DNA of 41,866 bases from positions 1 to 41,866 of the forward strand of contig CACHCA010000008.1 of assembly GCA_902578265.1 (NCBI GenBank). Reading direction: 5' to 3'. This document shows positions 17,041 to 24,979 of the stretch, in pieces. Both the position numbers and the translations under genes were made by a program. How positions within the stretch are numbered: the first letter of the stretch is position 1; the number at the start of each line of letters is the position of its first letter. This DNA is from an uncultured Pelagibacteraceae bacterium. GTDB taxonomy: Bacteria > Pseudomonadota > Alphaproteobacteria > Pelagibacterales > Pelagibacteraceae. Below the pieces are notes generated by a model. That model ran no database searches. It was not told the DNA's origin and saw nothing but the letters and a program-made list of their open reading frames with translations.

Positions 17041-17757
17041 ATGAATTCAATTGAAAAGGCAAGATCCATAAGTATATGGATTTTTATTGTTCCATTTGTT
17101 GCAGTAAATGCTTGTTTAATATTAGTTACACAGTTCCATGGTGTCTTTGAAAGTGAAGCAGATAGGTTATATAATACAATTCCTTATATTGATGGTGGAG
17201 CATCTATAAGCAGAACGGCAAGACCATATCCTTCATGGTTGATATTTAAACCTGCAATGTTTTTGACGTCTTTTTTGTTAATAAAGTATTGGTTGTTTAA
17301 TAGAGATATCATTAGTCATTTTGAAACTAACCACAGAAATATAAAAAAAATAGTATTTTTTGGAATTGCTTCAGCAATAGCTTTAACCATTCATTCAATT
17401 TTTTTGGGAATTAAATTCGACAATGATTTATATAAACTTTTTAGAAGATTAGTGATGTTATCATTTATTGTATTTGAAATTGTTGCACAAGCTTATCTTG
17501 TAGCAACATTTTTTTCTTTTAAGGAAAAATTAAAAATTTATATTCACCCAATAATTTTAAATTTGAAAATTTCATTAGTATCTTTATTAATCTTGGTTGC
17601 AATTATTAGTATACCCATTATCAGCCTTCCTGGTGACGATTTCTTTGGGTTTAATTTGAAGTTTCTAAAACATGCGCTCGAATGGGATTATTTTCTAGGA
17701 GTAATTACTTTTTATTTATTAACTTTTTTAATGTGGAAAAAGAAGGTTAATTCTTAA
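17041..17757 (+). CDS. Six-helix membrane protein, possibly Frag1/DRAM/Sfk1-like
   Basis: 238 residues with about six hydrophobic segments: residues 11-30, 70-87, 105-125, 135-155, 178-197 and 216-232. The first outer loop has the [21 protein letters not shown] pattern, ending just before segment two, which is loosely like the P-Y-I-S-D-x-G loop of Frag1/DRAM/Sfk1-type proteins. The assignment is tentative. The gene starts 6 bp after the 27-aa microprotein stop and may be cotranscribed with it. Its 3' end overlaps convergent mnmA by 11 bp. Function not known. Confidence 0.72.
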   Translation: MNSIEKARSISIWIFIVPFVAVNACLILVTQFHGVFESEADRLYNTIPYIDGGASISRTARPYPSWLIFKPAMFLTSFLLIKYWLFNRDIISHFETNHRNIKKIVFFGIASAIALTIHSIFLGIKFDNDLYKLFRRLVMLSFIVFEIVAQAYLVATFFSFKEKLKIYIHPIILNLKISLVSLLILVAIISIPIISLPGDDFFGFNLKFLKHALEWDYFLGVITFYLLTFLMWKKKVNS

Positions 17758-18865
17758 TCCACCCACCGCCTAAAACCTTTAGACCAAACTTATCTTGATT
17801 ATAAAAAACACAAGCTTGTCCTGGAGAAATTCCGTCTTCAAATTTTTCTAAATTAACTAAGGCTGTATTATCATTTTTAAAATTTACTTTTCCTTTTAGA
17901 AGTTTTCCTGTAGATCTTACCTTGACAAAGACGTCATCTTTGAATTCATTAATATCTGCAAGAATATTTAAATTATTTAGCTTAATATCTTTTTTTCCAA
18001 GTTTTTCTCTCGGTCCTACAAATATTTCATTTTTATCAGCATTAATTTTTACTACATACAAAGCTGTTTTATCTGAAACTTTAATTCCTTTTCTTTGACC
18101 AATAGTGAAATTAATAATTCCATCATGAACGCCAATTACATCACCCTCTAAATTTTTTATGTTTCCCTTTTTAAATGAATCAGGTCTAAATTTTTGTATT
18201 ACTGAAGCATAATCGCCATTAGGTACAAAACAAATATCTTGACTATCTGGCTTATCTGCAACATTTAAATTTAATTTTTTTGCGATAGACCTTGTTTGGT
18301 CTTTAAGCATCCCCCCCAATGGAAATCTTAAATAATTCAATTGTTCCCTTGAAGTATTAAATAAAAAATAACTTTGATCCCTATTTTGATCAATGGCTTG
18401 ATACATATTTGTCTCATTATTTGTAGTAATGCTTTTAACATAATGACCCGTAATTAAAGCATCGGCATCTAAATCCTTAGAAACTCCAAATAAATCCTTA
18501 AACTTTACGGTTTGATTGCATTGCACACAAGGAATTGGTGTTTCACCTTTTAAATAACTGTCAACAAAATTGTCAATTACACCTTGTTTAAATTTGTTTT
18601 GATAATAAAGAATTTTATGATCAATATCTAATTTTTGTGCAACTCTTTTTGCGTCCATAATATCCTGACCAGAACAACATTGTTTAGATGCAGCAACTTC
18701 TTTTCCATCATCATATAATTTTAAAGTTATTCCAATTACTCTGTAACCCTCTTTTTTCATCATTCCTGCAACAGTCGAGGAATCCACACCTCCTGACATA
18801 GCAACAACAACAGTTGTTTCTGAAGGCTTTTTTTCTAATCCTATAGAATTTAAATTGTTACTCAT
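17747..18865 (-). CDS. mnmA: tRNA-specific 2-thiouridylase
   Basis: 372 residues, full length for MnmA/TrmU. It installs 2-thiouridine at position 34 of tRNAs for Lys, Glu and Gln, using ATP and sulfur relayed from cysteine desulfurase. The PP-loop [11 protein letters not shown] is at residues 25-35. The catalytic cysteines are in [15 protein letters not shown] and [15 protein letters not shown] and the C-terminal beta-barrel ([16 protein letters not shown]) are also typical. The plus-strand gene at 17041 overlaps its end. It is divergent from the DUF3553/cysQ operon, with 41 bp between starts. Confidence 0.95.
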   Translation of the reverse strand: MSNNLNSIGLEKKPSETTVVVAMSGGVDSSTVAGMMKKEGYRVIGITLKLYDDGKEVAASKQCCSGQDIMDAKRVAQKLDIDHKILYYQNKFKQGVIDNFVDSYLKGETPIPCVQCNQTVKFKDLFGVSKDLDADALITGHYVKSITTNNETNMYQAIDQNRDQSYFLFNTSREQLNYLRFPLGGMLKDQTRSIAKKLNLNVADKPDSQDICFVPNGDYASVIQKFRPDSFKKGNIKNLEGDVIGVHDGIINFTIGQRKGIKVSDKTALYVVKINADKNEIFVGPREKLGKKDIKLNNLNILADINEFKDDVFVKVRSTGKLLKGKVNFKNDNTALVNLEKFEDGISPGQACVFYNQDKFGLKVLGGGWIKN

Positions 18866-18906
18866 TAGATGGTATTTATACTTATTTCTATTATAAGTTA
18901 AATTAA

Positions 18907-19083
18907 ATGATTTTAGATTTTGAACCAGGTGACAAAGTTTTCAATCCAGCTCAAAAAGATTGGGGAATAGGACAAGTTCAATCAATAATTAAAGGTAAAG
19001 TAACAGTTAACTTTCAAAATGTTGGAAAAAAAGTAATAAATTCTGAGAATATTGAATTAAAAAAAGTAAATGACACAAAATGA
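18907..19083 (+). CDS. DUF3553 domain protein
   Basis: A 58-residue protein starting [20 protein letters not shown] and continuing [20 protein letters not shown] with a KKVIN ending. This is the small DUF3553 domain, common in Alphaproteobacteria, with a short KOW/CarD-like beta-barrel pattern (PGD-x-V-x-N/H-P, DWG-x-GQVQS, VNF). Its biochemical function is unknown to me. The last 14 bases overlap the cysQ start, so translation is coupled. It is absent from simple length-filtered ORF calls because of its size. Confidence 0.82.
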   Translation: MILDFEPGDKVFNPAQKDWGIGQVQSIIKGKVTVNFQNVGKKVINSENIELKKVNDTK

Positions 19084-19843
19084 TATAAAAAAAATTGTTG
19101 AAGATTTAATTCAAACTTTTTTAGATGCAGGTAAGGTTTCCTTAGATCTGAGAAAAAAAGGTCTTATTAAAGAAATAAAATCTGATAATACGCCAGTAAG
19201 TAATGGTGATTTAGAAGTCAATAAAATTTTAATTAAAAAAATATTACAATTAACACCGAATATTCCAATAGTGTCAGAGGAAACATCAGAAAATAAATCA
19301 CGAGATAACTTGGAAGATTTTTGGTTAATTGATCCAATAGATGGCACCTATGATTATATTAATAATCTAGATGAATTCACAATAAATGCAGGTTTAATAA
19401 TTAAGAAAAAACCTGCTGCTGGATTAATTTATGCCCCAGCAAAAAATAGAATGTTTTATTCTTATGGAGATGATTTTTCTTTTGAATTAATTAATGGAGA
19501 ACCAATTAAATTAGATAACTCAAAAAATTTTGATGAAAACGAGATTAAATTTGTATCTTACTCTAATAAAATCAAACCAGAAATAAATGAAATATACAAA
19601 AAACTTAATGTTAAAAAATACGTAAGAATGAAAAGTTCTTTAAAATTTTGTGTTATCGCAGCTGGAGAGTATGATGGTTATGTTGCAGAACCAAGAGCAT
19701 CAGAATGGGACATAGCTGCAGGCCATGCAATTTTAAAACACTCTGGTGGAAGTGTAACTGATTTCAATGGACAGGAAATTTTTTATGGAAAAAAAGATTT
19801 TAAAAATCCAAGTTTAATTTTAAAAAGTAAAAATATTCAATAA
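19070..19843 (+). CDS. cysQ: 3'(2'),5'-bisphosphate nucleotidase (CysQ), inositol monophosphatase family
   Basis: 257 residues of the Mg-dependent phosphatase family. The metal motifs are VSEETSEN (first Glu), DPIDGTYDYIN (D-P-x-D-G-T) and EWDIAAGHAILKHSGG near the C-terminus. CysQ removes the 3' phosphate from PAP left by sulfate assimilation; an inositol monophosphatase role is the alternative. It starts inside the DUF3553 gene and its TAA shares a base with the ATG of the 47-aa membrane protein (TAATG), so the three are coupled. Its sulfur-nucleotide role fits the sulfur genes nearby only loosely. Confidence 0.85.
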   Translation: MTQNDIKKIVEDLIQTFLDAGKVSLDLRKKGLIKEIKSDNTPVSNGDLEVNKILIKKILQLTPNIPIVSEETSENKSRDNLEDFWLIDPIDGTYDYINNLDEFTINAGLIIKKKPAAGLIYAPAKNRMFYSYGDDFSFELINGEPIKLDNSKNFDENEIKFVSYSNKIKPEINEIYKKLNVKKYVRMKSSLKFCVIAAGEYDGYVAEPRASEWDIAAGHAILKHSGGSVTDFNGQEIFYGKKDFKNPSLILKSKNIQ

Positions 19844-19986
19844 TGGATGAACAACTAAAAATCATTTTAATTATAATCATTTCAGTTTCAATTTTTGGTT
19901 TACTCGTTTTTGTCTTTGTAAAAAATTATATAAAAAATAAAATTGACTTTTTAGTGAAAGAAAATAAAAAAAATAAGTTAAAGTAA
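19843..19986 (+). CDS. 47-aa single-pass membrane microprotein
   Basis: An ATG sharing a base with the cysQ stop opens 47 codons. The product is MDEQLK followed by a hydrophobic stretch (about residues 7-26, Ile/Val/Leu/Phe) and a Lys/Asn-rich tail, an inside-facing basic C-terminus. It has no recognised domain. The TAATG junction with cysQ is the best evidence that it is translated. Its end overlaps the convergent recX gene by 9 bp. Confidence 0.6.
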   Translation: MDEQLKIILIIIISVSIFGLLVFVFVKNYIKNKIDFLVKENKKNKLK

Positions 19987-20541
19987 TTTCACTATTTTTA
20001 TAAAATCATCTTTTGTAATTTCCATTACTTTTTTTGAGGTCTCAAAATCAAAGCCATTTCTTGCTAACAGGGATATATCTTTTTTATAAAATAGAGATCT
20101 GTTATCTTCTATTCTTGCAGGACCAATTCTTTTTTTTTTACATAATTTAATTGCAGAAAAAAAATCTTGATCTGAATTATCATCGTGAATTTTGTTTACA
20201 GTTTCTTTAATATATTCACTATTAATACCTTTGCCTATTAAGTAATTTCTAATTTTATTAATTGAATTACCTCTTTGAATCATACTTTTAGCTTTGCTCT
20301 CTGAGTAAAATTTATCGTTAATAAACTTATTTTTTTCTAAGTCTGAAAGAACAATATCAATCAAATTAGTAACATCCTGTTTTTTTACATTTGGCACTGA
20401 AGTTTTTAAGTATTTTTTTAGTAAGTAAGTTTTAAGCTGTTGTTTTGATGGAGCATATTTTTCCACATAAGAAAATGCAAAATTTCTCATCTCCTCGACA
20501 GTTACTTTTAGAGTTTTTTTTTTATTTCTTATAGGAATCAT
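19978..20541 (-). CDS. recX: RecX-like regulatory protein
   Basis: 187 residues, all-helical, Lys-rich. After a basic N-terminus the repeated three-helix modules of RecX can be seen: AFSYVEKYAPSKQQLKTYLLKK, then LSDLEKNKFINDKFYSESKAKSM-type text with IQRGNSINKIRNYLIGKGI, then LARNGFDFETSKKVM. RecX binds and modulates RecA filaments. No recA is in the window. The gene is divergent from the ABA4-like gene with 28 bp between starts. The assignment rests on repeat pattern, with the LIGKGI-type motif most typical. Confidence 0.72.
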   Translation of the reverse strand: MIPIRNKKKTLKVTVEEMRNFAFSYVEKYAPSKQQLKTYLLKKYLKTSVPNVKKQDVTNLIDIVLSDLEKNKFINDKFYSESKAKSMIQRGNSINKIRNYLIGKGINSEYIKETVNKIHDDNSDQDFFSAIKLCKKKRIGPARIEDNRSLFYKKDISLLARNGFDFETSKKVMEITKDDFIKIVKLL

Positions 20542-20569
20542 AGAAAGATTTAATATAATATATTTTAAA

Positions 20570-21043
20570 ATGATCGAACAAATTTATACCTATTTTACAA
20601 TAGATATGCTCTACTATTGGGTGAATTTAGGTGTTCTTCCATTTTGGTTGATTTTAATTTTTTTTCCAACGTCCAGCCTCTGTAGGTATTTCGTAACTTC
20701 AATATTTCCATTCATTATATTGAGTGGTGCATATATTTTTTTATTGTACAAATCTTATTTAAGTTCATACGATTTTGACAGTAACTTTAGCCTTTATATG
20801 GGGATTGATGACACAAAAGATTTATTTTCTAACAAAAATTTTCTTATGATGTTCTGGATACATTTTATATCCATTAATTTATTCACTGGAGGTTGGGTTG
20901 TAAAAGACTCACAAAAATTTATGATAAGTAAATTTTTATTATCAATACCACTTATCATTTTATATTTAATTGGACCCCTCGGTTTATTAATTTATTGGGT
21001 AATAAGAATTTTTTATGCCAAAAACATAAGTTTATATGACTAA
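20570..21043 (+). CDS. ABA4-like (DUF4281) membrane protein
   Basis: 157 residues with four hydrophobic segments. The motifs FWIHFISINLFTGGWVVKDS and IPLIILYLIGPLGLLIYWVIR fit the ABA4-like DUF4281 family (W-x-H-x-x-x-x-x-L-x-x-G, GP-x-G-L). ABA4 is known from plants for neoxanthin formation; bacterial members are uncharacterised, though many are near carotenoid or retinal genes. None of those are in view here. Its last 8 bases overlap the next gene. Confidence 0.72.
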   Translation: MIEQIYTYFTIDMLYYWVNLGVLPFWLILIFFPTSSLCRYFVTSIFPFIILSGAYIFLLYKSYLSSYDFDSNFSLYMGIDDTKDLFSNKNFLMMFWIHFISINLFTGGWVVKDSQKFMISKFLLSIPLIILYLIGPLGLLIYWVIRIFYAKNISLYD

Positions 21044-21614
21044 AAAAATCGATTTTTATTTTGATTTCATTAGTCCTTATTCATTTTTAGCTCATAAAAA
21101 AATTATCAGTTCTAATGATAGGAATAAATTCAATTATAAAGCAATTCTACTTGGTGGACTTCATAATTTAGGAGGGATTACTGCCCCTGCGTTTAATGAG
21201 AGAAAAATGAAAAATATGAAAAATGATTGCAATTTAATTGCTAAGAAAAATAAAATTGACTTTGTGTGGAATGATAAATTTCCAATTAATTCATTATATC
21301 TAATGAGAGGCTATCTTTTTGTTAATAGTGATAAAAAAGATAAATATTTTGATTTATGTTTTGATGCTTATTGGAAAAATAATGAAGATATTTCAAAAGA
21401 AGAAAATATAAAAAATATACTATCAAAATGTGAGATAAAGCCTAATGATTTCAAAAAAGGTATTGAAGATCAAAAAATTAAAAATGAATTAAAAAATTTG
21501 ACAAATATTGCTTTCCAAAATGATGTCTTCGGTGCTCCAACTTTTGTTGTAAATAATAATCTATTTTGGGGACAAGATAGACTTGAATTTGCTTTAGATG
21601 AATTTAATAATTAA
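21036..21614 (+). CDS. 2-hydroxychromene-2-carboxylate isomerase-like, DsbA-fold protein
   Basis: 192 residues of the DsbA/GST-kappa fold. It opens IDFYFDFISPYSFLAHKKI, where the Ser of SPYS replaces the CXXC of true DsbA, and has a cis-proline loop GAPTFVVNNNLFWGQDRL near the end. HCCA isomerases act in naphthalene breakdown with glutathione; in a genome like this the substrate is probably a different thiol adduct. It overlaps the ABA4-like gene by 8 bp and the convergent rhodanese by 4 bp. Confidence 0.83.
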   Translation: MTKKIDFYFDFISPYSFLAHKKIISSNDRNKFNYKAILLGGLHNLGGITAPAFNERKMKNMKNDCNLIAKKNKIDFVWNDKFPINSLYLMRGYLFVNSDKKDKYFDLCFDAYWKNNEDISKEENIKNILSKCEIKPNDFKKGIEDQKIKNELKNLTNIAFQNDVFGAPTFVVNNNLFWGQDRLEFALDEFNN

Positions 21615-21994
21615 GTGATTTTAAATTTACTTTGTTTTAAGGCGCCAAAACCACCATCAATATGTGAAACATTTTTAAATCCCATATCTTTTAAAGATTT
21701 TGCCGCAAGAGCTGACCTCATTCCACCAGCACAAAATAAAACCATTTCTTTGTTTAAATCTAGTTTACCTTGTTTAAAATAAGCGCTCTCCGGATCAAGC
21801 CAAAACTCTAACATTCCTCTAGGAATATGATTTGAATTTTCGATTCTTCCCTCTCTTTCTAATTCTCTTACATCTCTAATATCAATTAGGTTACACTCAC
21901 TTTTATTAAATTTTTCAAAAGCTTCCTCAGTAGATATAGTTTTAATCTCCTTTAAAGCTTCTGTTACAAGAGTTTGGGATGATTTAATTGTCAT
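21611..21994 (-). CDS. Rhodanese-domain protein (single domain)
   Basis: 127 residues with one rhodanese domain. NLIDIRDVRELEREGRIENSNHIPRG holds the CH2A-type DxR motif, and the active-site loop is CAGGMRSALAAKSLKDMG with the catalytic Cys. A single-domain protein like this can pass sulfane sulfur or act in cyanide/thiosulfate chemistry. It is monocistronic, overlaps the isomerase gene by 4 bp at its 3' end, and is divergent from the gene at 22030 (35 bp). Confidence 0.88.
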   Translation of the reverse strand: MTIKSSQTLVTEALKEIKTISTEEAFEKFNKSECNLIDIRDVRELEREGRIENSNHIPRGMLEFWLDPESAYFKQGKLDLNKEMVLFCAGGMRSALAAKSLKDMGFKNVSHIDGGFGALKQSKFKIT

Positions 21995-22029
21995 TATATT
22001 GTAAATATTTATATCATAAATAAAAACAT

Positions 22030-22998
22030 ATGAAAAAGTTTTTCATTAAAATTTGTAAATTTTTTGGCTTCGAAATTATAGATCAGAATGAATTTACTTC
22101 TCCTACATTAAATAAGGAATTGAATAAGGATCTTTCAATTTTAAATAAAAAATCAATAGTCTTACCATTGGGAGAAGTAAAAATTACGAGAAAAGTTAAA
22201 TCAATACTTATAGTTATTAGAGTTAATACAGAAATTGAAGTTTGGGATCAAAATAAAAGAAGATTATTCGAACAACCAAAAATCGAATATTCAATTCGAT
22301 CAATAAAATCATTAATAAACTCTATTAATTATTGTCAAAGTAAATACTTGGATTTAAAAATTAAAACAATAATTCTAGATGACTCTTCAAAAATTGAAAA
22401 TTTAGATAAAATCAAAGAAATAATAAAAGATGTAAATGGAGAAATTATTTCTCTGGACACAAAAAAATTTGAAGCCAAAATTAAAAAACAAAAAACACAA
22501 CAAACCTTCTCTAATTTAGCAAGTTTATTTCGGTGTTTTGAGATTGGAAAAGAAATTGGTGAAGATCTAATTTTTTTTGTTGAAGATGATTATCTTCATT
22601 TTGAAACTATGTTGGAAGAGATGATTGCTACATATGAAAGAGTTTCGTCTCAATTAGGAAAAGATATTTTTATGTGTCCTGCAGATTATCCATATCTATA
22701 TATGAATAATGAAAAAACGAACATCCTAATAGGAAATAAAAGGCACTGGAGAACAATTACTAAGACTTTGTGTACTTTTTTGACAAGCAAAAAATTATTA
22801 AATTTATATTGGGAAAATTTTACAAAAAATTGTGAAGATCGTCATGATCCTTTTGAGAAATATATTAATGAGATTTATAAAAAAGAGTTTTGTATATCTC
22901 CTTTAAAAAGTTTATCCGTCCATTTGACAAATGTTAATTCAAGTTATGGTTTGTCACCTTTTATCAATTATAAAAATTTGTGGGATCTAAATAAGTAA
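22030..22998 (+). CDS. Possible glycosyltransferase, unidentified
   Basis: 322 residues with no clear membrane segment. It starts MKKFFIKICKFFGFEIID. The central part has TIILDDSSK (about residue 117), a nucleotide-sugar-like opening, and FVEDDYLHFETMLEEMI (about residue 188), a DXD-like acidic motif. A late stretch has DRHDPFEKYINEIYK. These features fit a GT-A-like transferase, but I cannot place it in a named family. The stop codon is inside the first base pairs of a hairpin (22997-23018), and the gene is convergent with amt. Confidence 0.7.
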   Translation: MKKFFIKICKFFGFEIIDQNEFTSPTLNKELNKDLSILNKKSIVLPLGEVKITRKVKSILIVIRVNTEIEVWDQNKRRLFEQPKIEYSIRSIKSLINSINYCQSKYLDLKIKTIILDDSSKIENLDKIKEIIKDVNGEIISLDTKKFEAKIKKQKTQQTFSNLASLFRCFEIGKEIGEDLIFFVEDDYLHFETMLEEMIATYERVSSQLGKDIFMCPADYPYLYMNNEKTNILIGNKRHWRTITKTLCTFLTSKKLLNLYWENFTKNCEDRHDPFEKYINEIYKKEFCISPLKSLSVHLTNVNSSYGLSPFINYKNLWDLNK

Positions 22999-23018
22999 GC
23001 CCCTTGAGGGAGGGGCTT
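22997..23018. terminator. Hairpin between the 22030 gene and amt
   Basis: Perfect 8-bp stem AAGCCCCT (22997-23004) and AGGGGCTT (23011-23018) with a six-base loop. It overlaps the stop of the plus-strand gene. The plus-strand side is followed by ATTACTTAAC, only moderately U-rich. On the minus strand it could also end the amt transcript. Likely a shared terminator for two convergent genes. Confidence 0.55.
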
Positions 23019-23047
23019 ATTACTTAACTAACTAAGAGAGAGTTTGA

Positions 23048-23096
23048 GGATCCTTCTATGAGTATTCGCTGAGAATATACAGAGAGCGAAGGATCC
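23048..23096 (-). terminator. Structured 3' region of amt
   Basis: A 9-bp inverted repeat, GGATCCTTC (23048-23056) and GAAGGATCC (23088-23096), encloses 31 bases with a further partial repeat (GTATTC/GAATAT). It lies 16 bp after the amt stop on the minus strand. No U-tract follows directly, so it may be an mRNA-stabilising 3' hairpin or an RNA element rather than a classical terminator. It is clear in the sequence; its role is inferred. Confidence 0.45.
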
Positions 23097-23111
23097 CCAT
23101 GTTGTTAACAA

Positions 23112-24413
23112 CTAGTCACGAATTGCGTATGCAATCACACCAGTTTCAGTGACATCAGTACCTTTGGTTTCAGCTTCTTTACTTAACCTTAAACCAATAG
23201 TTGCTTTGATGAGGCTGAATGCAATATATGCAACCACAAACACAAATATGTTTACTGATAATACACCAATTAACTGAGTGCTAAAATTTGCACCAGAATT
23301 TGTTGCAGGTACAATTAATGTACCCCAAATTCCAGCAAATAAGTGAGCAGGAATAGCACCAACTACATCATCAATTTTTAAAGAGAATAATAGTTTAGTA
23401 CCATACACTACGATTAGTCCACCTACAGCACCAATTAAAATTGCAGCAAATGGTGATGGTAATAATGGTTCTGCAGTTACAGCAACCAATCCACCGATAC
23501 ATCCATTTAACATTTGAACTACGTCAGTTTTACCAAAATGCAATCTAGTTATAATTGCTGCACCTATAACACCACCTGCACCAGCAAGGAATGTGTTAAT
23601 AAATATTTTTGATACAGCGATTGCATCCGTAGCCGTTCCCAATGCTAATTGTGAACCACCATTAAATCCAAACCAACCTAGCCATAGAATAAATACTCCT
23701 ATTGTAACCAATGGTATTGATGATGCTGCAAAAGGTTTGATCGGCGCTGGAGCCCCAGATTTAGTAAATCTTCCTAGTCTTGGACCAATAATCATTGCAC
23801 CAGCTAAAGCAGCTGCACCTCCAGTTGAGTGTACTAAAGTTGAACCAGCAAAATCAGAAAAACCTGCTTCTGCTAACCAGCCTCCACCCCACTGCCAACC
23901 CATTACGATTGGATATATAATTCCTGATAGAATTGCAGCGAATGTAAAGAATGGCCATAACTTAATTCTTTCAGCCATTGTTCCTGACACGATTGAAACG
24001 GTAGTTGCACAGAATACCATCTGGAAATACCAATCTGAACCATCTGAATAACCTGTATCTATCTTGCTACCATCTGCCCATGGAATAAATTTACCAATGT
24101 ACCCACCTGGATCAATGCCATAAGCTAAGTTATAACCTACAAGCCAGAACATTATACCTGCAATTGAAAATAAACCTATATTTTTTGCGCAGATTACGGA
24201 TACACTTTTTGATGTAACCATACCTGATTCTAACATTGCGAATCCTGCAGCCATAAACATTACTAGGAATCCACAAATCAAGAATAATAGGGTGTTAAAT
24301 ATAAACCCTACTTCGGCAGAAACAGTTGTGTCTGCCATACCAGCACTACTCATGTTTAATAAAAAAATTAAACTAATAAGTGGCGCACTTATTACTTTTG
24401 TTAATTTAGTCAT
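23112..24413 (-). CDS. amt: Ammonium transporter
   Basis: 433 residues with an N-terminal signal peptide (MTKLTKVISAPLISLIFLLN, cleavage near SAGMADT) and 11 membrane segments. Features include AGFAMLESGMV, the channel histidine in STLVHSTGG, the second pore histidine in AIPAHLFAGIWGTL, and GFNGGSQLALG. It imports ammonium or ammonia, the main nitrogen source of oligotrophic marine bacteria. A GGGAGG is 5 bases before the ATG, one of the strongest ribosome sites in the window. It is monocistronic, flanked by hairpins on each side. No glnK or glnB is adjacent. Confidence 0.96.
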   Translation of the reverse strand: MTKLTKVISAPLISLIFLLNMSSAGMADTTVSAEVGFIFNTLLFLICGFLVMFMAAGFAMLESGMVTSKSVSVICAKNIGLFSIAGIMFWLVGYNLAYGIDPGGYIGKFIPWADGSKIDTGYSDGSDWYFQMVFCATTVSIVSGTMAERIKLWPFFTFAAILSGIIYPIVMGWQWGGGWLAEAGFSDFAGSTLVHSTGGAAALAGAMIIGPRLGRFTKSGAPAPIKPFAASSIPLVTIGVFILWLGWFGFNGGSQLALGTATDAIAVSKIFINTFLAGAGGVIGAAIITRLHFGKTDVVQMLNGCIGGLVAVTAEPLLPSPFAAILIGAVGGLIVVYGTKLLFSLKIDDVVGAIPAHLFAGIWGTLIVPATNSGANFSTQLIGVLSVNIFVFVVAYIAFSLIKATIGLRLSKEAETKGTDVTETGVIAYAIRD

Positions 24414-24486
24414 ACGACCTCCCTGTTAAAGAGAATTCTTTTATTTTATTAAATGCTAATAACTAACGCTGATTACGAAAATTGGG

Positions 24487-24503
24487 TATGCAGTATTTGC
24501 ATA
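24487..24503 (-). promoter_or_regulatory. Palindrome upstream of amt, candidate operator
   Basis: TATGCA (24487-24492), a five-base spacer and TGCATA (24498-24503) form a perfect 6-5-6 inverted repeat 74 bp before the amt start codon, directly after the HU terminator. It could be a binding site for a nitrogen regulator; I see no clear sigma-54 motif (GG-N10-GC type). No other copy was noticed. Confidence 0.35.
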
Positions 24504-24508
24504 TAGAA

Positions 24509-24539
24509 ACAGCCTTAACGAGAGTTTCGTTAAGGCTGT
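24509..24539 (-). terminator. Intrinsic terminator of the HU gene
   Basis: A perfect 13-bp stem (ACAGCCTTAACGA, 24509-24521, with TCGTTAAGGCTGT, 24527-24539) and a five-base loop. On the minus strand it is followed by TTTCTATAT, and it starts 9 bp after the HU stop. This is the clearest terminator in the window. Confidence 0.85.
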
Positions 24540-24548
24540 AAAAAGACG

Positions 24549-24824
24549 TTATTTATTGAATACTTCTTTTAAAGCTTTTGCTGGTAAAAACTTAACTTTT
24601 TGAGATGCAGCAATTTGGATCTGTTCTCCTGTTCTTGGGTTTCTTCCAACTCTAGCTTTTCTCTTAGCTACTTTATAAGTACCAAAACCAGCAATTTTTA
24701 CTGAATCGTCAGCTTTTAAAGCATCTAAAATTGTGTTGGTAATTGTGTCAAAAGTTCTCTCAGCATCAGCTTTACTTAGGTTCAATGCCCCAGAAATTTT
24801 GACTACTAGTTGTTTTTTGTTCAT
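24549..24824 (-). CDS. hup: HU family DNA-binding protein
   Basis: 91 residues, normal HU length. It starts MNKKQLVVKISGALNLSKAD and holds the signature GFGTYKVAKRKARVGRNPRTGE, the beta-arm with the intercalating Pro, and the C-terminal helix KFLPAKALKEVFN. It compacts and bends DNA as a dimer. GGAG lies about 6 bases before the ATG. A TTGACA-like -35 (24864-24859 on the minus strand) with TAATAA 15 bases on could be its promoter, leaving a very short leader. Confidence 0.95.
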   Translation of the reverse strand: MNKKQLVVKISGALNLSKADAERTFDTITNTILDALKADDSVKIAGFGTYKVAKRKARVGRNPRTGEQIQIAASQKVKFLPAKALKEVFNK

Positions 24825-24910
24825 TTTAGCTCCGGTTTTATTAGGTTATTTTCATTGTTGTCAAAAGTGTTGATTAATCAAGAGTTTTTTTAGTATATTA
24901 ATAAAAGTTA

Positions 24911-24928
24911 TACACAATATGTTGTGTA
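24911..24928. promoter_or_regulatory. TACACAA/TTGTGTA palindrome upstream of hup
   Basis: A perfect 7-4-7 inverted repeat (TACACAA at 24911-24917, TTGTGTA at 24922-24928) lies 87 bp before the hup start and 52 bp after the rseP stop. On the minus strand it is followed by TAACTTTTATT, so it may act as a weak rseP terminator; an operator for hup is also possible. The sequence cannot decide. Confidence 0.35.
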
Positions 24929-24979
24929 AAACAAAAAAATGTTGATTTTATTGAGTTTTTTAAACTTTTTTGAAAATTA

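Noticed and set aside
23593..24051. 152-codon plus-strand frame inside amt
   Set aside because: Antisense to amt, the frame stays open because amt is Gly/Ala-rich; composition (Pro/Ala) is unlike other proteins here.
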